From positions 1-54,532 of the forward strand of contig JARKOX010000231.1 of the NCBI GenBank assembly GCA_029975525.1: 54,532 bases of DNA. The letters run 5' to 3'. The DNA is from Prolixibacteraceae bacterium. GTDB lineage: Bacteria; Bacteroidota; Bacteroidia; Bacteroidales; Prolixibacteraceae. How positions within the stretch are numbered: position 1 is the first letter of the stretch; each line of letters begins with the position of its first letter. Below the pieces are notes generated by a model. That model was given only the letters and a program-made list of their open reading frames with translations, had not been told where the DNA came from and did not search any database. This document shows positions 1 to 10,276 of this stretch, piece after piece. A program made the position numbers and the translations under genes.

Positions 1-137
1 GGCGTCAGGCCTGTTACCCGGTGCGAACCGTCGCAAAAAGGCTGGTTGGAACTTCTGCCGCAGGCACACCAGTAATACTCACCCGGTTCAAGAGTCAACA
101 AAACCGGTTTTTTGTCGAAAATTTTAGGTTCTTCCAT
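1..137 (-). CDS. CDGSH-type iron-sulfur protein (partial, C-terminus outside window)
   Basis: The first 45 codons of a small protein read leftward off the window edge. It starts at an ATG complementary to 135-137. The translation contains the motif [16 protein letters not shown], which matches the CDGSH pattern C-x-C-x2-S-x3-P-x-C-D-G-S-H. Its three Cys and one His ligate a 2Fe-2S cluster in the mitoNEET/CISD family. Bacterial members are often small, sometimes with two CDGSH motifs, and are thought to act in electron transfer or cluster handling. The part seen includes a complete first motif and then stops at the boundary, so the full length and any second motif are unknown. No partner gene is visible. 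Confidence 0.85.
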   Translation of the reverse strand, partial: MEEPKIFDKKPVLLTLEPGEYYWCACGRSSNQPFCDGSHRVTGLT

Positions 138-248
138 AATTAATCAATTTACAAGATGCCAAAAGTTACTAAAAATCGGGAATAATAATTGACCTTCGAA
201 TGGTATTTTGTTTCCGGATTGATTATTTTTCCCGCAAAAATTACCACT

Positions 249-1373
249 GTGAAAAAAATTCTCTTCCTGCTGATCTTCGCTTCATCCGCGGTCGCAATGA
301 CGGCCCGTGACAGCAACCCGCTGAAACTGTACGTGGGTACGTTTACCTCCGAAGGCGCAGAGGGGGTGTACCTCTGCAGCTTTGACACGGTCACTGGCAA
401 ACTGGAAAAACGACAGGTTTTTAAAGGATTTGACAACCCTTCGTACCTCCAAAGCAGCGCCGACGGAAAGTACTTATATGTGGTCAACCGGGCGACGGTG
501 CAGGTCGAGCCAACCGGTGGTTTTATTGTCGCTTTCAGGATCAACGACAACGGAAGCCTCTCTTTCCTGAACAAACAGCCTTCGTACGGCGCTGATCCGT
601 GTTACGTGAATGTCTCGACCGACGGAAAATTTGCGGCCATCGCCAATTATGGCGGAGGGACCGTGGCCCTTTATCCGGTTGATGAAAACGGCAAACTGCT
701 TCCCGCCACGTCGGTTGTGCAACACCGCGGAAGTGGTCCGAATACGGCCCGGCAGGGAGCGCCACATGCCCATTCGATCCGCTTTTCGCCATTCAGCAGC
801 CAGCTCTTCAGCGCCGATCTGGGGACCGATCAACTGCTCATCTACGATTTGTCACCGGCAGCCCGGCAAATGACACCGGCCGCGCAGCCATTTGCAGCGC
901 TTCCTCCCGGGTCGGGACCCCGCCATTTCGACTTTTCTGCCGATGGAAAATTTATCTATGTGGTGAATGAACTCAATTCAACCGTTACGATTTACGAAAA
1001 CCAGAACGGCCGCTTTACCGAATTGCAGTCGGTGGCCACAGTGCCGGCCGATGCCGGTGAGGGTAACTACTGCGCAGATATTCACCTCTCTGCTGACGAG
1101 AAATTCCTCTACGTATCAAACCGCGGACACAACTCGATCGCTGTGTTCAGCCGCCATGCCAACGGATTGCTGACGCTGCGCACCAATGTCTCCACGCGGG
1201 GCGACTGGCCAAGAAATTTCACAATCGATCCGACCGGAAAGTTTTTGCTTGCTGCCAACCAGCGCAGTGGCAACATTGTCGTTTTCAAGCTGGAAAACGG
1301 GATTCCGGTTTTCTCCGGAAACGAGCTTGCTGTTCCAGCGCCGGTTTGCCTGGAATTTCTGAAAGAAGAGTGA
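249..1373 (+). CDS. Secreted lactonase family beta-propeller (6-phosphogluconolactonase-like)
   Basis: A 374-residue protein of the Lactonase (PF10282) seven-bladed beta-propeller family. The GTG at 249 is chosen as start because it is followed directly by a signal peptide (MKKILFLLIFASSAVA). The frame stays open upstream to a TTG at 189, but that would put a polar stretch before the signal. Family hallmarks are the opening LYVGTFTSEGAEGVYLCSFD, repeated blade motifs of the type DGKFIYVVNE and DEKFLYVSNRGHNS, and the central HAHSIRFSP and GPRHFDFS segments. Relatives hydrolyse 6-phosphogluconolactone or other sugar lactones. A periplasmic location makes a free sugar lactone more likely than the cytosolic pentose-phosphate substrate (inference). 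It ends 22 bases from the convergent sucB end, and I see no U-tract terminator between them. Confidence 0.85.
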   Translation: MKKILFLLIFASSAVAMTARDSNPLKLYVGTFTSEGAEGVYLCSFDTVTGKLEKRQVFKGFDNPSYLQSSADGKYLYVVNRATVQVEPTGGFIVAFRINDNGSLSFLNKQPSYGADPCYVNVSTDGKFAAIANYGGGTVALYPVDENGKLLPATSVVQHRGSGPNTARQGAPHAHSIRFSPFSSQLFSADLGTDQLLIYDLSPAARQMTPAAQPFAALPPGSGPRHFDFSADGKFIYVVNELNSTVTIYENQNGRFTELQSVATVPADAGEGNYCADIHLSADEKFLYVSNRGHNSIAVFSRHANGLLTLRTNVSTRGDWPRNFTIDPTGKFLLAANQRSGNIVVFKLENGIPVFSGNELAVPAPVCLEFLKEE

Positions 1374-1395
1374 TGCCGGACGGGTGCGGGCGCCT

Positions 1396-2634
1396 TCACC
1401 CGATCCCCAACAGCAACTCAAACGGATCGGCGCCCATAACCAGAATCTTCTGCGGATTTTCTATCAGCTCTTTCACTTTTACCAGAAAACCAACAGAGTC
1501 TTTACCATCGATGATACGGTGGTCGTAGGAAAGCGCCACGTACATCATCGGGCGGATTTCAACCTTGCCGTTAACGGCCACCGGACGGTCGACAATATTG
1601 TGCATGCCGAGAATGGCCGACTGTGGCGGGTTGATGATGGGCGTCGAAAGCAACGACCCGAATACCCCACCGTTGGTGATGGTAAAAGTTCCGCCACTCA
1701 GCTCTTCAATCGATATTTTTTTGTTGCGGGCTTTTTCGGCCAGCTCCTTAATTTCAAGTTCAATCTGCGGGATAGTTTTGCTTTCTGCATTTCGCACCAC
1801 CGGAACCATCAGTCCTTTGGGCGTTTGCACGGCAATTCCCACGTCAACATACTGCGGATTAACGATCTCGTCGCCATCCATCTGGCTGTTGACCGCCGGG
1901 TGCGATTGAGCAGCAATCGCCACCGCCTTGGTAAAAAACGCCATGAACCCCAGTTTAAACCCGTGTTTTTCAGAAAAAGCCTGCTGGTATTTTTTGCGGA
2001 TATCCATTATATAACTCATGTCCACCTCGTTAAAAGTGGTAAGCATGGCCGTTTCGTTTTTTACGGCAACCAGCCGTTCGCTGAGGCGACGCCGGAGCAC
2101 ACTCATTTTTTCGCGGTTCAGGTTGCGGGATGGCGCAGCCGGGGCCGGACCGCCTCCCTGCCGGAGCTGCAATACAGATTCCACCTCTCTCTTCCCGATT
2201 CGTTTCAATCCGTCGAGCAACTCTTCCACCGACAACTGATGCTCTTTCATCATTTCGCGGGCCACGGCCGTCACTTTCACTGCCGCGGCTTCTTCTTTGG
2301 TTTCAGCCGGCGGGGAGTGAAGCGGCTTCACCGGTTTTTCCGGTTCCGCCGGGGGCGTTTCGGCCGGAGGAGCGGCAACCGCAGCCACCGGCACTTCTGC
2401 CGAAGTATCGATGGTGCAGGCCAAACTACCCACCGCCACTGTTTTTCCTTCAGCTGCAACAATGCTGATTTTCCCCGATGCTTCGGCCACAAGGGTAAGA
2501 GTAGCCTTGTCGCTCTCCACTTCGGCAATCTCCTGTCCTTGCTGTACCAGCGATCCGTCTTCCACCAGCCAGCGGCCGATTTCTACTTCGGTTATTGATT
2601 CTCCGGGCGTGGGAATTTTAATTTCAACAATCAT
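1396..2634 (-). CDS. sucB: 2-oxoglutarate dehydrogenase E2, dihydrolipoyllysine succinyltransferase
   Basis: A 412-residue E2 component that transfers the succinyl group from E1 to CoA in the TCA cycle. Domains in order: one N-terminal lipoyl domain (residues 1-75) with the lipoylated lysine at K43 in ESDKAT; an Ala/Pro-rich linker; a peripheral subunit-binding segment at about 118-155; and a C-terminal 2-oxoacid acyltransferase domain ending in the active-site motif [14 protein letters not shown] single lipoyl domain and this length are typical of SucB. Its ATG overlaps the sucA stop by four bases (ATGA), so the two are translationally coupled. No E3 (lipoamide dehydrogenase) gene is nearby; it is probably shared and encoded elsewhere. 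The subunit-binding segment is less canonical than usual but recognisable. Confidence 0.95.
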   Translation of the reverse strand: MIVEIKIPTPGESITEVEIGRWLVEDGSLVQQGQEIAEVESDKATLTLVAEASGKISIVAAEGKTVAVGSLACTIDTSAEVPVAAVAAPPAETPPAEPEKPVKPLHSPPAETKEEAAAVKVTAVAREMMKEHQLSVEELLDGLKRIGKREVESVLQLRQGGGPAPAAPSRNLNREKMSVLRRRLSERLVAVKNETAMLTTFNEVDMSYIMDIRKKYQQAFSEKHGFKLGFMAFFTKAVAIAAQSHPAVNSQMDGDEIVNPQYVDVGIAVQTPKGLMVPVVRNAESKTIPQIELEIKELAEKARNKKISIEELSGGTFTITNGGVFGSLLSTPIINPPQSAILGMHNIVDRPVAVNGKVEIRPMMYVALSYDHRIIDGKDSVGFLVKVKELIENPQKILVMGADPFELLLGIG

Positions 2635-5381
2635 ATGGAAAGATTTTTACAGGCATTTACTTCACTCTTTTCAAATACGGTATCCAGTAACCTTTGGAGG
2701 CGCAACTTGTGCAGTTCCATCAATCCGCCGGCCGGACTGGCGCTTTCGGGACGGGCTGCCAATTTCCAGTTTACAAACGATAATTTCCGCTGGATAAATG
2801 GCCAGGCGCCCTGGTTTTCGGGTTCGTCCTGCGCCCACATGACGGTTTTGGCGCCGGCATATTTTTTCAGGATCTCCCGGATCTGCCTCTCGGGAATGGG
2901 ATACAACTGCTCAATCCTGACAATGGCCACACAGTTCACCTCTTCTTCCGACCGGCGTTTAAGCAAGTCGAAATACAACCGTCCATTGGTGAATACCAGC
3001 TTTTTAACCTCCGAAGGTTTCACCAGCAGGTCGTCGATCACCTCACTGAAAGTTCCGTGGGCCATCTCATCGAGGGTTGAAACAACCTGCGGATGGCGGA
3101 GCAAACTTTTGGGCGTGAACACCACCAACGGGAGTCGGATGTCCCATTTCACCTGCCGCCGCAACAGATGGAAAAAATTGGCCGGCGTGGTCGGAACCAC
3201 TATCTGCATATTGTTGTTGGCGGCAAGCGTCAGAAAACGTTCGAGGCGGGCGCTGGAATGTTCAGGCCCCTGACCTTCGTAACCGTGCGGCAGCAGCAGG
3301 ACCAACCCGTTGAGCAGTCCCCATTTTTCGGCCGCCGACGAAATGTACTGGTCGATGATAACCTGGGCCACATTAGCAAAATCGCCAAACTGCGCCTCCC
3401 AAATGGTCAGTCCGTTGGGCTGGGCCAGCGCATAACCGTATTCAAAGCCAAGCACGCCATATTCTGAAAGCAGTGAATTGCGCACCTGAAACGGTGCCTG
3501 GTTTTCGGCGATGTGGCTGAGCGGATAGTACCGCTCATCGGTATCTTCAATTACAAACGAAGCGTGACGGTGCGCAAAAGTGCCGCGTTCGCTGTCCTGG
3601 CCACTCAGCCGGACGGGATGCCCCTCGCTGACCAGTGTTCCGTAGGCCAGCAATTCGGCCATTGCCCAATCGAGCCGGTTGTCGTGGATCATCATTTTCC
3701 GGTCAGCAATGATCCGGTTGACCTTATTGAAAAACTTCAGCTCTTCGGGCAAATAATTGATCTGCGCAGCTATCTCAACCAGTTTTTCTTTGGCCACCGC
3801 AGTCGCGGCCTTCGCCTCGTCAAACGATTTATCGGCAAACCGAAAATCCTGGTACTCCTCTACCAAAAATTTGCGGATCTTCAGCTTTTCGATCTTTTCC
3901 GACGCCAGGTACTTATTCTCCATAAACTGGTCGAACGCCCTGATTTCGACGCGTGCTTCCTGGTTGGACAGCAGCCCCAGCGCAGTCAGCTTTTCAGAAT
4001 AGATATCGCGCGGATTGGGATGGCTGGCAATCGTCTTGTAGAGGGTCGGCTGGGTAAACCGCGGCTCGTCGCCCTCGTTGTGTCCATATTTCCGGTAACA
4101 AAGAATGTCGATAAAGACGTCGTTCTGAAATTTCTGCCGGAATTCCATGGCCAGCCGGATGGTGTAGATGAGCGCTTCCACATCGTCGCCGTTGACATGA
4201 AAAACCGGCGAACGGGTAACCTTGGCAATATCGGTGCAATAAGTGCTCGAGCGGGCTTCGAGATAGTTGGTGGTGAATCCCACCTGGTTGTTAATAACCA
4301 GGTGAATTGTCCCGCCGGTTTTGTAGCCTGGCAGCTGCGCCATCTGGATCACTTCGTAAACCACGCCCTGCGCAGCCACGGCGGCATCGCCGTGAATAAC
4401 GATTGGCGCCACCTTGCTGAAATCGCCGCCATAAACCGAATCGATGCGCGAACGCGACAGTCCCTGCACCAACGCTCCCACCGTTTCGAGATGCGAAGGG
4501 TTGGGCATCATCTTCAGTTTGACAGCTTTTCCGGTGTCGGTCATCACTTCGTTTTCGTAGCCGAGGTGATATTTCACATCTCCCAGCGAAATGTCGTCTT
4601 CGTACTGGGTTCCGTAAAACTCCTTGAAAATATTTTCATATGGTTTCTGCAGAATATTGGCCAGCACGTTAAGACGGCCACGGTGGGCCATGCCGATCAC
4701 AAACTCCTCGATGCCCAGCTCGGCGCCCCGTTCGATGACGGCGTCAAGCGACGGAATCAGCGTTTCGGCTCCTTCGAGCGAAAAACGTTTGGCCCCGACA
4801 AATTTTTTGTGGATAAAATTCTCGAACCCGACAGCCAGTTTCAGGTGGTAAAAAATATGACGGCGTTTTTCATCCGAAAACGTCATGGCATTGCGCGTGG
4901 TTTCCATCTTTTCGCGCAACCAGCTGACCACTTCGGGATGGCGCATGTAAACAAACTCCACCCCGATCGACTGGCAATAGGTCGCTTCCAGGTGTTCAAT
5001 GATATCTTTCAGCCTGGCCGGACCAATGCCAATATTGTTCCCGGCCTGAAAAACCTTTTCCAGGTCACTCTTTTCCAGTCCGAAATTTTCAATATCGAGG
5101 GTGGGGCTGTATTTCCGGCGGCTGCGCACCGGGTTGGTTCGGGTAAACAGGTGTCCGCGTTGACGATAACCGTGAATCAGGTTCAGGATAGCAAACTCTT
5201 TTTCGATATCCTCGGTGCCGACAAAGCCGGGTTTATCTGCAAAATGCCTTACCGCCAGGTCAAAACCTGAAAAAAAATGACGCCAGCTCACATCAACCGA
5301 ATCCGGATCGTTCAGGTAAGAACGGTACAATCCCTCAACCGCAGCAATGTCCTGACTGCCCACAGGTGAAATTTTCTCCAT
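2631..5381 (-). CDS. sucA: 2-oxoglutarate dehydrogenase E1 (thiamine diphosphate-dependent)
   Basis: A 916-residue E1o subunit, close to the usual 930. It decarboxylates 2-oxoglutarate and passes the succinyl group to the E2 lipoyl arm. The N-terminus ([26 protein letters not shown]) has the tail that anchors E1o to the E2 core. The body contains [15 protein letters not shown], the thiamine/Mg region [15 protein letters not shown] followed by INNQVGFTT, and the transketolase-type segment GTFAHRHA. The C-terminal region includes [22 protein letters not shown], conserved in E1o. It is the first gene of the sucA-sucB operon. I found no convincing TAnnTTTG promoter in the 350 bases upstream. It provides the NAD-linked alternative to the ferredoxin-linked korAB enzyme encoded 5 kb away. 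Confidence 0.96.
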   Translation of the reverse strand: MEKISPVGSQDIAAVEGLYRSYLNDPDSVDVSWRHFFSGFDLAVRHFADKPGFVGTEDIEKEFAILNLIHGYRQRGHLFTRTNPVRSRRKYSPTLDIENFGLEKSDLEKVFQAGNNIGIGPARLKDIIEHLEATYCQSIGVEFVYMRHPEVVSWLREKMETTRNAMTFSDEKRRHIFYHLKLAVGFENFIHKKFVGAKRFSLEGAETLIPSLDAVIERGAELGIEEFVIGMAHRGRLNVLANILQKPYENIFKEFYGTQYEDDISLGDVKYHLGYENEVMTDTGKAVKLKMMPNPSHLETVGALVQGLSRSRIDSVYGGDFSKVAPIVIHGDAAVAAQGVVYEVIQMAQLPGYKTGGTIHLVINNQVGFTTNYLEARSSTYCTDIAKVTRSPVFHVNGDDVEALIYTIRLAMEFRQKFQNDVFIDILCYRKYGHNEGDEPRFTQPTLYKTIASHPNPRDIYSEKLTALGLLSNQEARVEIRAFDQFMENKYLASEKIEKLKIRKFLVEEYQDFRFADKSFDEAKAATAVAKEKLVEIAAQINYLPEELKFFNKVNRIIADRKMMIHDNRLDWAMAELLAYGTLVSEGHPVRLSGQDSERGTFAHRHASFVIEDTDERYYPLSHIAENQAPFQVRNSLLSEYGVLGFEYGYALAQPNGLTIWEAQFGDFANVAQVIIDQYISSAAEKWGLLNGLVLLLPHGYEGQGPEHSSARLERFLTLAANNNMQIVVPTTPANFFHLLRRQVKWDIRLPLVVFTPKSLLRHPQVVSTLDEMAHGTFSEVIDDLLVKPSEVKKLVFTNGRLYFDLLKRRSEEEVNCVAIVRIEQLYPIPERQIREILKKYAGAKTVMWAQDEPENQGAWPFIQRKLSFVNWKLAARPESASPAGGLMELHKLRLQRLLDTVFEKSEVNACKNLSI

Positions 5382-5728
5382 GACGTTTCAGTGTTTAACT
5401 TTTGATTTTAAACCAACAAACAACCACCGTATGGGTTTGTTTAGACTTTCAGCTGATTTTACCCAAAAAGCTTTCAGATCGGTCAATCGCAGGATTTCCG
5501 GCCTCCGAAAGCCCGTTTTTTATACTGGTCAGCATGGGATTGCACCTTCAGTTCCGCTCGCACAAAACAGTGAGAAAAACGAAAAACACCTCAAACAAAA
5601 AGCGAAAAAAGTCGTCCCAAAACGGGTGGTACCTCCGGGCTGACTGGAAACAATATTTCAAAAAAAGAGCGGAAAGAGGACCCAAAAAACAGTTTCTGCC
5701 GAAGCTTAACTCCTCAACCGCCTTCCAC
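5382..5728. other. Intergenic stretch without recognised gene
   Basis: These 347 bases separate sucA from the fucosidase gene. Both flanking genes read leftward, so the stretch must contain the sucA promoter and the 3' region of the fucosidase transcript. Short open frames on the plus strand are basic, low-complexity and lack any family resemblance. I could identify neither a canonical promoter motif nor a hairpin with a U-tract. Confidence 0.5.
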
Positions 5729-7063
5729 TCAGTTGCTGGTGATCACCTGTCCTTTTTCGCGGTAAAGATCAATTTTGCCATCCAGCAGCACGGCAATCAC
5801 CGTTACCTGCGGATCGAGCACTTTTTCGGGCACATCGATATAAACCAGCCCCGGCACCTCACTCCAGTACTGTTTCATTTTAACGTCCCAGTTGAGTTTG
5901 GTGCCGTTGCCCACCACCCATATCCGGTTGATCTTGTTTTTAATTCCCTTCAGCGTAATGGGACCGTTGGGTTTCCAGGGCAGGTAGAGGTAAAGGATAT
6001 CGCCGGATTTGTTGAGCGAAGTGGGGCCATAAAAATGTTCGGCAGGAATACCGGCGCGGGTTCCGTAAATGGCTTCCTGGTGTTTGCTGGTCCAGCGCCC
6101 AAGCTCTTTCAGGATGGCAACCTGTTCGTCGGGGATGGTCCCGTCGGCTTTGGGGCCGATATCGAGCAGCAGGTTTCCGCCCATGGCAAGGCAATCGGCA
6201 AAAATGCGGATCACCTGGTTAGGAGTTTTGTAATTGTGGTCGTTGCCCTGAAATCCCCAGGAATCGTTCATGGTCATGCACAATTCCCAGTAGCGGTCGG
6301 CCGGACGGGTAACCGGCAGTCCCTGTTCGGGGGTGGAATAGTCGCCATAACCGGCAATGCGGCTGTTCAGGATCACTCCCGGGTTGCGGCTGCGCAACAT
6401 CTGGTTCAGCTCCCGGGCACGCCAGGCCTCTGCCGACTGCTCCCAGTCGCCATCAAACCAAAAGAGATCGGGTTTAAATCTGGCAGAAAGCTCTTCGAGC
6501 TGGCAAAAATTGAAGTCCACGAAACGTTGCCAGCGTACCGAATCGTTTTCATATCGTTTTTCGGAACGCGTCATGTTGGGATAATCCGGATGCGACCAGT
6601 CGAGGAGCGAAAAGTAAAGCCCGGCTTTAATTCCGTTTTTCCGCAATGCTTTTACCAGCGGATCAACGAGGTCGCGCCCGGCAGGTGTTTTTTCAACCAC
6701 GTTGAGGCTGTTGCAGCGGGTATTCCATAAGGCAACCCCGTCGTGATGTTTCGAGGTGAGCACGGCGTAGCGGGCGCCACTTTCACGGATCAGTTCGGCC
6801 CACTGCTGCGGGTTGTACCGGCTGGCGGTAAAACCTTCCAGCTGCTTCATGTAATCGGCGTAGGAAATATACTGGTTGAAAAACGACCAGCTTTCATCGA
6901 TGCCGTCCACCGCATAAATTCCCCAGTGGATAAAAATTCCCAGCCGGGCATCTTCGAACCACTGCATTCGTTTCTCTTTTTCCAGAGCTGTTTCCTGTGC
7001 CGTCAATATGCCTGTTCCGGTTATCCCAAGCAGAAACAGGGTTAAAATTACGTTCCTGTTCAT
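5729..7063 (-). CDS. Secreted alpha-L-fucosidase, glycoside hydrolase family 29
   Basis: A 444-residue retaining exo-fucosidase that removes terminal alpha-L-fucose from glycans. The ATG complementary to 7061-7063 is chosen because it opens a clear signal peptide (MNRNVILTLFLLGITGTG, cleavage near LTAQ). The frame upstream is polar. GH29 hallmarks are WFEDARLGIFIHWGIYAV near residue 35, SKHHDGVALW (His106/His107, substrate contacts) and KPDLFWFDGDW with the likely nucleophile Asp204. A C-terminal beta-sandwich follows from about residue 350. No downstream carbohydrate-binding module is present. The gene stands alone between sucA and the PPDK-like gene, without SusCD partners, so it probably serves several glycan systems in the periplasm. 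Confidence 0.95.
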   Translation of the reverse strand: MNRNVILTLFLLGITGTGILTAQETALEKEKRMQWFEDARLGIFIHWGIYAVDGIDESWSFFNQYISYADYMKQLEGFTASRYNPQQWAELIRESGARYAVLTSKHHDGVALWNTRCNSLNVVEKTPAGRDLVDPLVKALRKNGIKAGLYFSLLDWSHPDYPNMTRSEKRYENDSVRWQRFVDFNFCQLEELSARFKPDLFWFDGDWEQSAEAWRARELNQMLRSRNPGVILNSRIAGYGDYSTPEQGLPVTRPADRYWELCMTMNDSWGFQGNDHNYKTPNQVIRIFADCLAMGGNLLLDIGPKADGTIPDEQVAILKELGRWTSKHQEAIYGTRAGIPAEHFYGPTSLNKSGDILYLYLPWKPNGPITLKGIKNKINRIWVVGNGTKLNWDVKMKQYWSEVPGLVYIDVPEKVLDPQVTVIAVLLDGKIDLYREKGQVITSN

Positions 7064-7091
7064 CGTTACAATTTGTTGATGCTGAAAAATA

Positions 7092-7123
7092 CAAAATGTA
7101 ACCGATGATTCGTCGGAAAGCAA
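7092..7123 (-). promoter_or_regulatory. Possible promoter of the GH29 gene
   Basis: Read on the minus strand there is a TTG (complement of 7121-7123), a 20-base spacer and TACATTTTG (complement of 7092-7100). This resembles the Bacteroidota TTG-N19/21-TAnnTTTG promoter, but with one extra base inside the -7 box. The fucosidase ATG lies 29 bases downstream of the box. The extra base lowers confidence. Confidence 0.3.
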
Positions 7124-7170
7124 AAACTTTTAAAAAGTCCCTACACACTGCTGCTGTGGCCATTCACGGG

Positions 7171-10158
7171 TCAGCACTCTTCGTCGTAGCAGATGAGCGC
7201 CTGGCGTTTGCGGCCATCCATCAAAATCTTCAGCGGCTTGGAAAAACGCACATGCCGGATAAACCGGGTTTGGAACAACGGCTCGTGGCGGCGCAACAGT
7301 CCGAGGTTCACAAACGAGGTCCCCGACTGGTGGGGAACAGAGAAGTAGCCCACATTCATCGACGTGACGTTGTGAAAGAAGTGAGAGCCCAGCGAAGCTT
7401 CGAGCGGAAAATCGTGCAGCCCCATTTCCACAATCACCCGCGCTTTGGAAATGCCGGCCCAGTTCACCGGAATGCCGGTATAATAATCGCGCGATCCCCA
7501 GCGGCCCGGCCCAATCAGGATGTAATCGGTTTGCGACTCTTCCATTTTCCGGTTCAGGTCGCTGATTTCACGGGCAATATCGCGTGTGGCCATCTTCGAA
7601 AAAGCGTGCGGATCCACATACACCACATCGCAGATATTGTCGATGCGGCCATTGCCCATTCCCCGCTCGGCGTAGAGCAACACATTTTCCTGGTTGCCAT
7701 TGAGGGGTTCCAGATCAACTTTTTCTTCCGACCGGATCAGCGGCTTGATCTGTAGCAGGTAAAAAGTAGAAAGGTTATCGTCGCCCGGCTCCAGGTCGAT
7801 GGCATACTCCATCTCAACGGGCGATCCCATTGCTTCGCGCAGCAATTTCAGCAGCACCTGCAGGGTTTTAGCCAACGGAAGATGGTCATATTTCAGAATA
7901 CTGCTGAAATCAACCACCCGCGGGCCAGGGAAGGTGGTTCCCGGCGACAGGTAGTCATTCTCCATGTGGTATGTCGAAACACAATACTCCAGCGTTCCGT
8001 CTGCTTCGGCCTCGCGGATGCGGAGTTTACGGATGGCGGCATTTTCCCCTTCCTGCGGCAGGTCGAAGTCGGTCCGCGTCATATCGATGGCGTAAAACTC
8101 TTTCTGGGAATCCCGCAGCTGGTCTTTCAGGGCAGTGGAGTTAATCGCCGGATATTTCGGGCAAAAACGATAGGCCACCTCGCCGCCCACCACATACATC
8201 CCCAATCCGAAAGCAGTGATCGAAAAGCCGTCTTCAGGCTTCATGTAAGCGACCGGATAGTAGTTGTAGGACTGGGCCACCCCGGAAATGTGGGGATAAA
8301 ACTTCCCGTTGTATTCGTGTCCCACCACCTCCTGAATGATGACGGCCATCTTCTCCTCTTCAATCCGGTAGTTCACCGCTTCGAAATAGGCTTGCGCCGA
8401 TTCGGTAAAAACGCTGGCATAGACCAGCTTGATGGCGGTCATCAACTGCTCAAAACGGACGTTGATATCGGGATGGTTATTGGGAATCAGGTAAGTGGCG
8501 TACACGCCCGAAAAGGGCTGCAACAGCGAATCCTCGAACAGTCCCGACGAGCGGATGGCCAACGGTTTGGTCATCACTTCGAGATATTTGTAGAGCTTGC
8601 GCCGGAGCGGTTCATCAAACTGTGCCTGCAGAAAAAGGTTTTTGATCTGCTGGTAATCGTTGATGGTGTAAATGCTTTCGTAGAGGTTGTTAAACTCGAG
8701 GAAACGGTCGAACTCCAGGGCGCCGATAATTGCGGTGGCCGGGATACGGATGTTAATGCCCGGGATAATCTTGCGGAAATCGATATTCTCAATAAAGTTG
8801 CTGATGAAGGCAATTCCTCTCCCCTTTCCGCCCAGCGAGCCTTTGGCCAGCCGCACAATATACCGGTTGGAGTTAACCAGCGCCTGTTCAAATTTAATAA
8901 CCCGGCCCTGCCGTTTCTTCAGTTTTACCTTCCGGAAAACATCGAGACAGAAGTTGCGCAGCTCTTCCGGACTTTCGAAATCCTCGGTTTTGTAAGGAAT
9001 CAGCTGCTCGGCCATGTTGATTTCGCCCCGGGCCATCAACCAGGTGCTGAACGAATTGCGCCGGCCATGATATTCGAGGGCCGCTGCAGGAATAGTTTTG
9101 AACATCTCCTCAAACTCCTGCAAATTACGGGCTTCCATAATCGGATTTCCGTCCTGGTCTTTAAAAACAAAACTGCCAAACCCCAGCCGCCGGTGCAGAA
9201 AATTTAAAATATCGAGCGAAAGACTTTCTGATTTTTTGCTGATGAAATCGGCCCCGATCTGCCGGGCTTTTTCGGCATTGGCAATGTTGTGCGACTGCAA
9301 CAACAGCGGAACCGGGAATTTCAGCGCCTGGTTGGCGTACTTCAGCAGTTCAATTCCGGCTTCGTCGTCTTCCACGCCGTCGCGTTCAAATTTTACATCC
9401 GAAATCACACACAAAATATAATCGCGGTAAGCCTGGATAATTTTTACCGCCTCTTCGTAGGTGCTCGCCAGGATAATCTTGGGGCGGGCCCGGTATTTGG
9501 TAATTTTGTGCAGCTCTTCGTTGGCATCGTCTTCCACCAGGTTCTGGGTCTGGGTCATGATGTTGGTGTAAAGCACCGGCAGATAGCGCGAATAGTACTG
9601 GATACTGTCTTCCACCAGCAGAATCACCCGCACATTTCCCAACTGGGTGTCGGGAGCCACATTCTTCTGGTCTTCAATATATTTGATCATGGCCAGAAAA
9701 ACATTGGAATTCCCGTTCCAGACAAAAACACGCTCCAGAAAATCGATCTGCTTGACTTTCTCGTGAAAATAGCCCAGGTCGGCATTGTTGTTGGCCAGCA
9801 GCAGAATCGGCAGGTTGGGGCGTTTCTGGTTGATGATCCGGGCAGTTTCCAGCGGCATCACTTTGTCGACACTGGCCATTACAATGGCCAGGTCGAAATC
9901 GCGGACATCGAGCATCTGGCTGGCCTCTTCAGTGGTATTGACGCTGGTAAAACGGGGGGCAGCATACAAATTCAGCTGCAGGTATTCGCCAAAGATTTTA
10001 TCGCTGAACTGTCCTTCGCGGGCAATCGAATAGGAATCGTAAAGGGTTGCCACCAGCAACACCTCTTTTACCTTAACAGGCATCAGTTCCTGAAAAATAT
10101 CGCGGTCGCTTTTTTTTCGTTTGTATACGGAAGAAAGGGTAATCTGCTCAAGTTCCAT
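7171..10158 (-). CDS. Receiver-like domains fused to PEP/pyruvate-binding (PPDK_N) ATP-grasp domain
   Basis: A 995-residue multidomain protein. Residues about 30-160 form a receiver-like fold without obvious phospho-acceptor chemistry. Residues about 175-320 form a second receiver with the acid pair in LVEDS (D184), a likely phospho-acceptor D254 in VISDVKF and a lysine at 308/309. From about 430 to 860 the sequence matches the nucleotide-binding PPDK_N domain of PEP synthase and pyruvate phosphate dikinase: GSLGGKGRGIA, RSSGLFEDSLLQPFSGVYAT and a YLLQIKPL segment. The phosphohistidine swivel and PEP-binding TIM barrel of those enzymes are absent. The last 110 residues include GPGRWGSRDYYTGIPVNW and are unfamiliar to me. 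It lies alone downstream of the korAB terminator. The function is unknown; phosphotransfer or energy-state sensing is a guess. Confidence 0.8.
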   Translation of the reverse strand: MELEQITLSSVYKRKKSDRDIFQELMPVKVKEVLLVATLYDSYSIAREGQFSDKIFGEYLQLNLYAAPRFTSVNTTEEASQMLDVRDFDLAIVMASVDKVMPLETARIINQKRPNLPILLLANNNADLGYFHEKVKQIDFLERVFVWNGNSNVFLAMIKYIEDQKNVAPDTQLGNVRVILLVEDSIQYYSRYLPVLYTNIMTQTQNLVEDDANEELHKITKYRARPKIILASTYEEAVKIIQAYRDYILCVISDVKFERDGVEDDEAGIELLKYANQALKFPVPLLLQSHNIANAEKARQIGADFISKKSESLSLDILNFLHRRLGFGSFVFKDQDGNPIMEARNLQEFEEMFKTIPAAALEYHGRRNSFSTWLMARGEINMAEQLIPYKTEDFESPEELRNFCLDVFRKVKLKKRQGRVIKFEQALVNSNRYIVRLAKGSLGGKGRGIAFISNFIENIDFRKIIPGINIRIPATAIIGALEFDRFLEFNNLYESIYTINDYQQIKNLFLQAQFDEPLRRKLYKYLEVMTKPLAIRSSGLFEDSLLQPFSGVYATYLIPNNHPDINVRFEQLMTAIKLVYASVFTESAQAYFEAVNYRIEEEKMAVIIQEVVGHEYNGKFYPHISGVAQSYNYYPVAYMKPEDGFSITAFGLGMYVVGGEVAYRFCPKYPAINSTALKDQLRDSQKEFYAIDMTRTDFDLPQEGENAAIRKLRIREAEADGTLEYCVSTYHMENDYLSPGTTFPGPRVVDFSSILKYDHLPLAKTLQVLLKLLREAMGSPVEMEYAIDLEPGDDNLSTFYLLQIKPLIRSEEKVDLEPLNGNQENVLLYAERGMGNGRIDNICDVVYVDPHAFSKMATRDIAREISDLNRKMEESQTDYILIGPGRWGSRDYYTGIPVNWAGISKARVIVEMGLHDFPLEASLGSHFFHNVTSMNVGYFSVPHQSGTSFVNLGLLRRHEPLFQTRFIRHVRFSKPLKILMDGRKRQALICYDEEC

Positions 10159-10228
10159 CGCTCACTCATTTTAAGGCTGAAAAATAGCGATTTTTTGCCA
10201 TACATATTCTTCCGGCAGTCAATAACGA

Positions 10229-10256
10229 AAAGCCCCGCCGAAGGTGGCAGGGCTTT
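10229..10256 (-). terminator. Intrinsic terminator after korAB
   Basis: An inverted repeat with an 11-position stem (arms 10229-10239 and 10246-10256, one C/A mismatch) and a 6-base loop. On the minus strand the stem ends in CTTTT and is followed by TCGTTATT, 21 bases after the korB stop. It separates korAB from the PPDK-like gene downstream. Confidence 0.75.
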
Positions 10257-10276
10257 GCGAATCGCTATACTGACTG

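Noticed and set aside
1381-1402. Inverted repeat CGGGTG...CACCCG between the lactonase and sucB
   Set aside because: Short stem with no T-tract, partly inside the sucB end; not enough to call a terminator.
3513-5270. Long plus-strand open frames opposite sucA
   Set aside because: They are frame shadows of sucA. The translation is rich in His and Phe and has no recognisable domain, while the minus frame is a complete E1.
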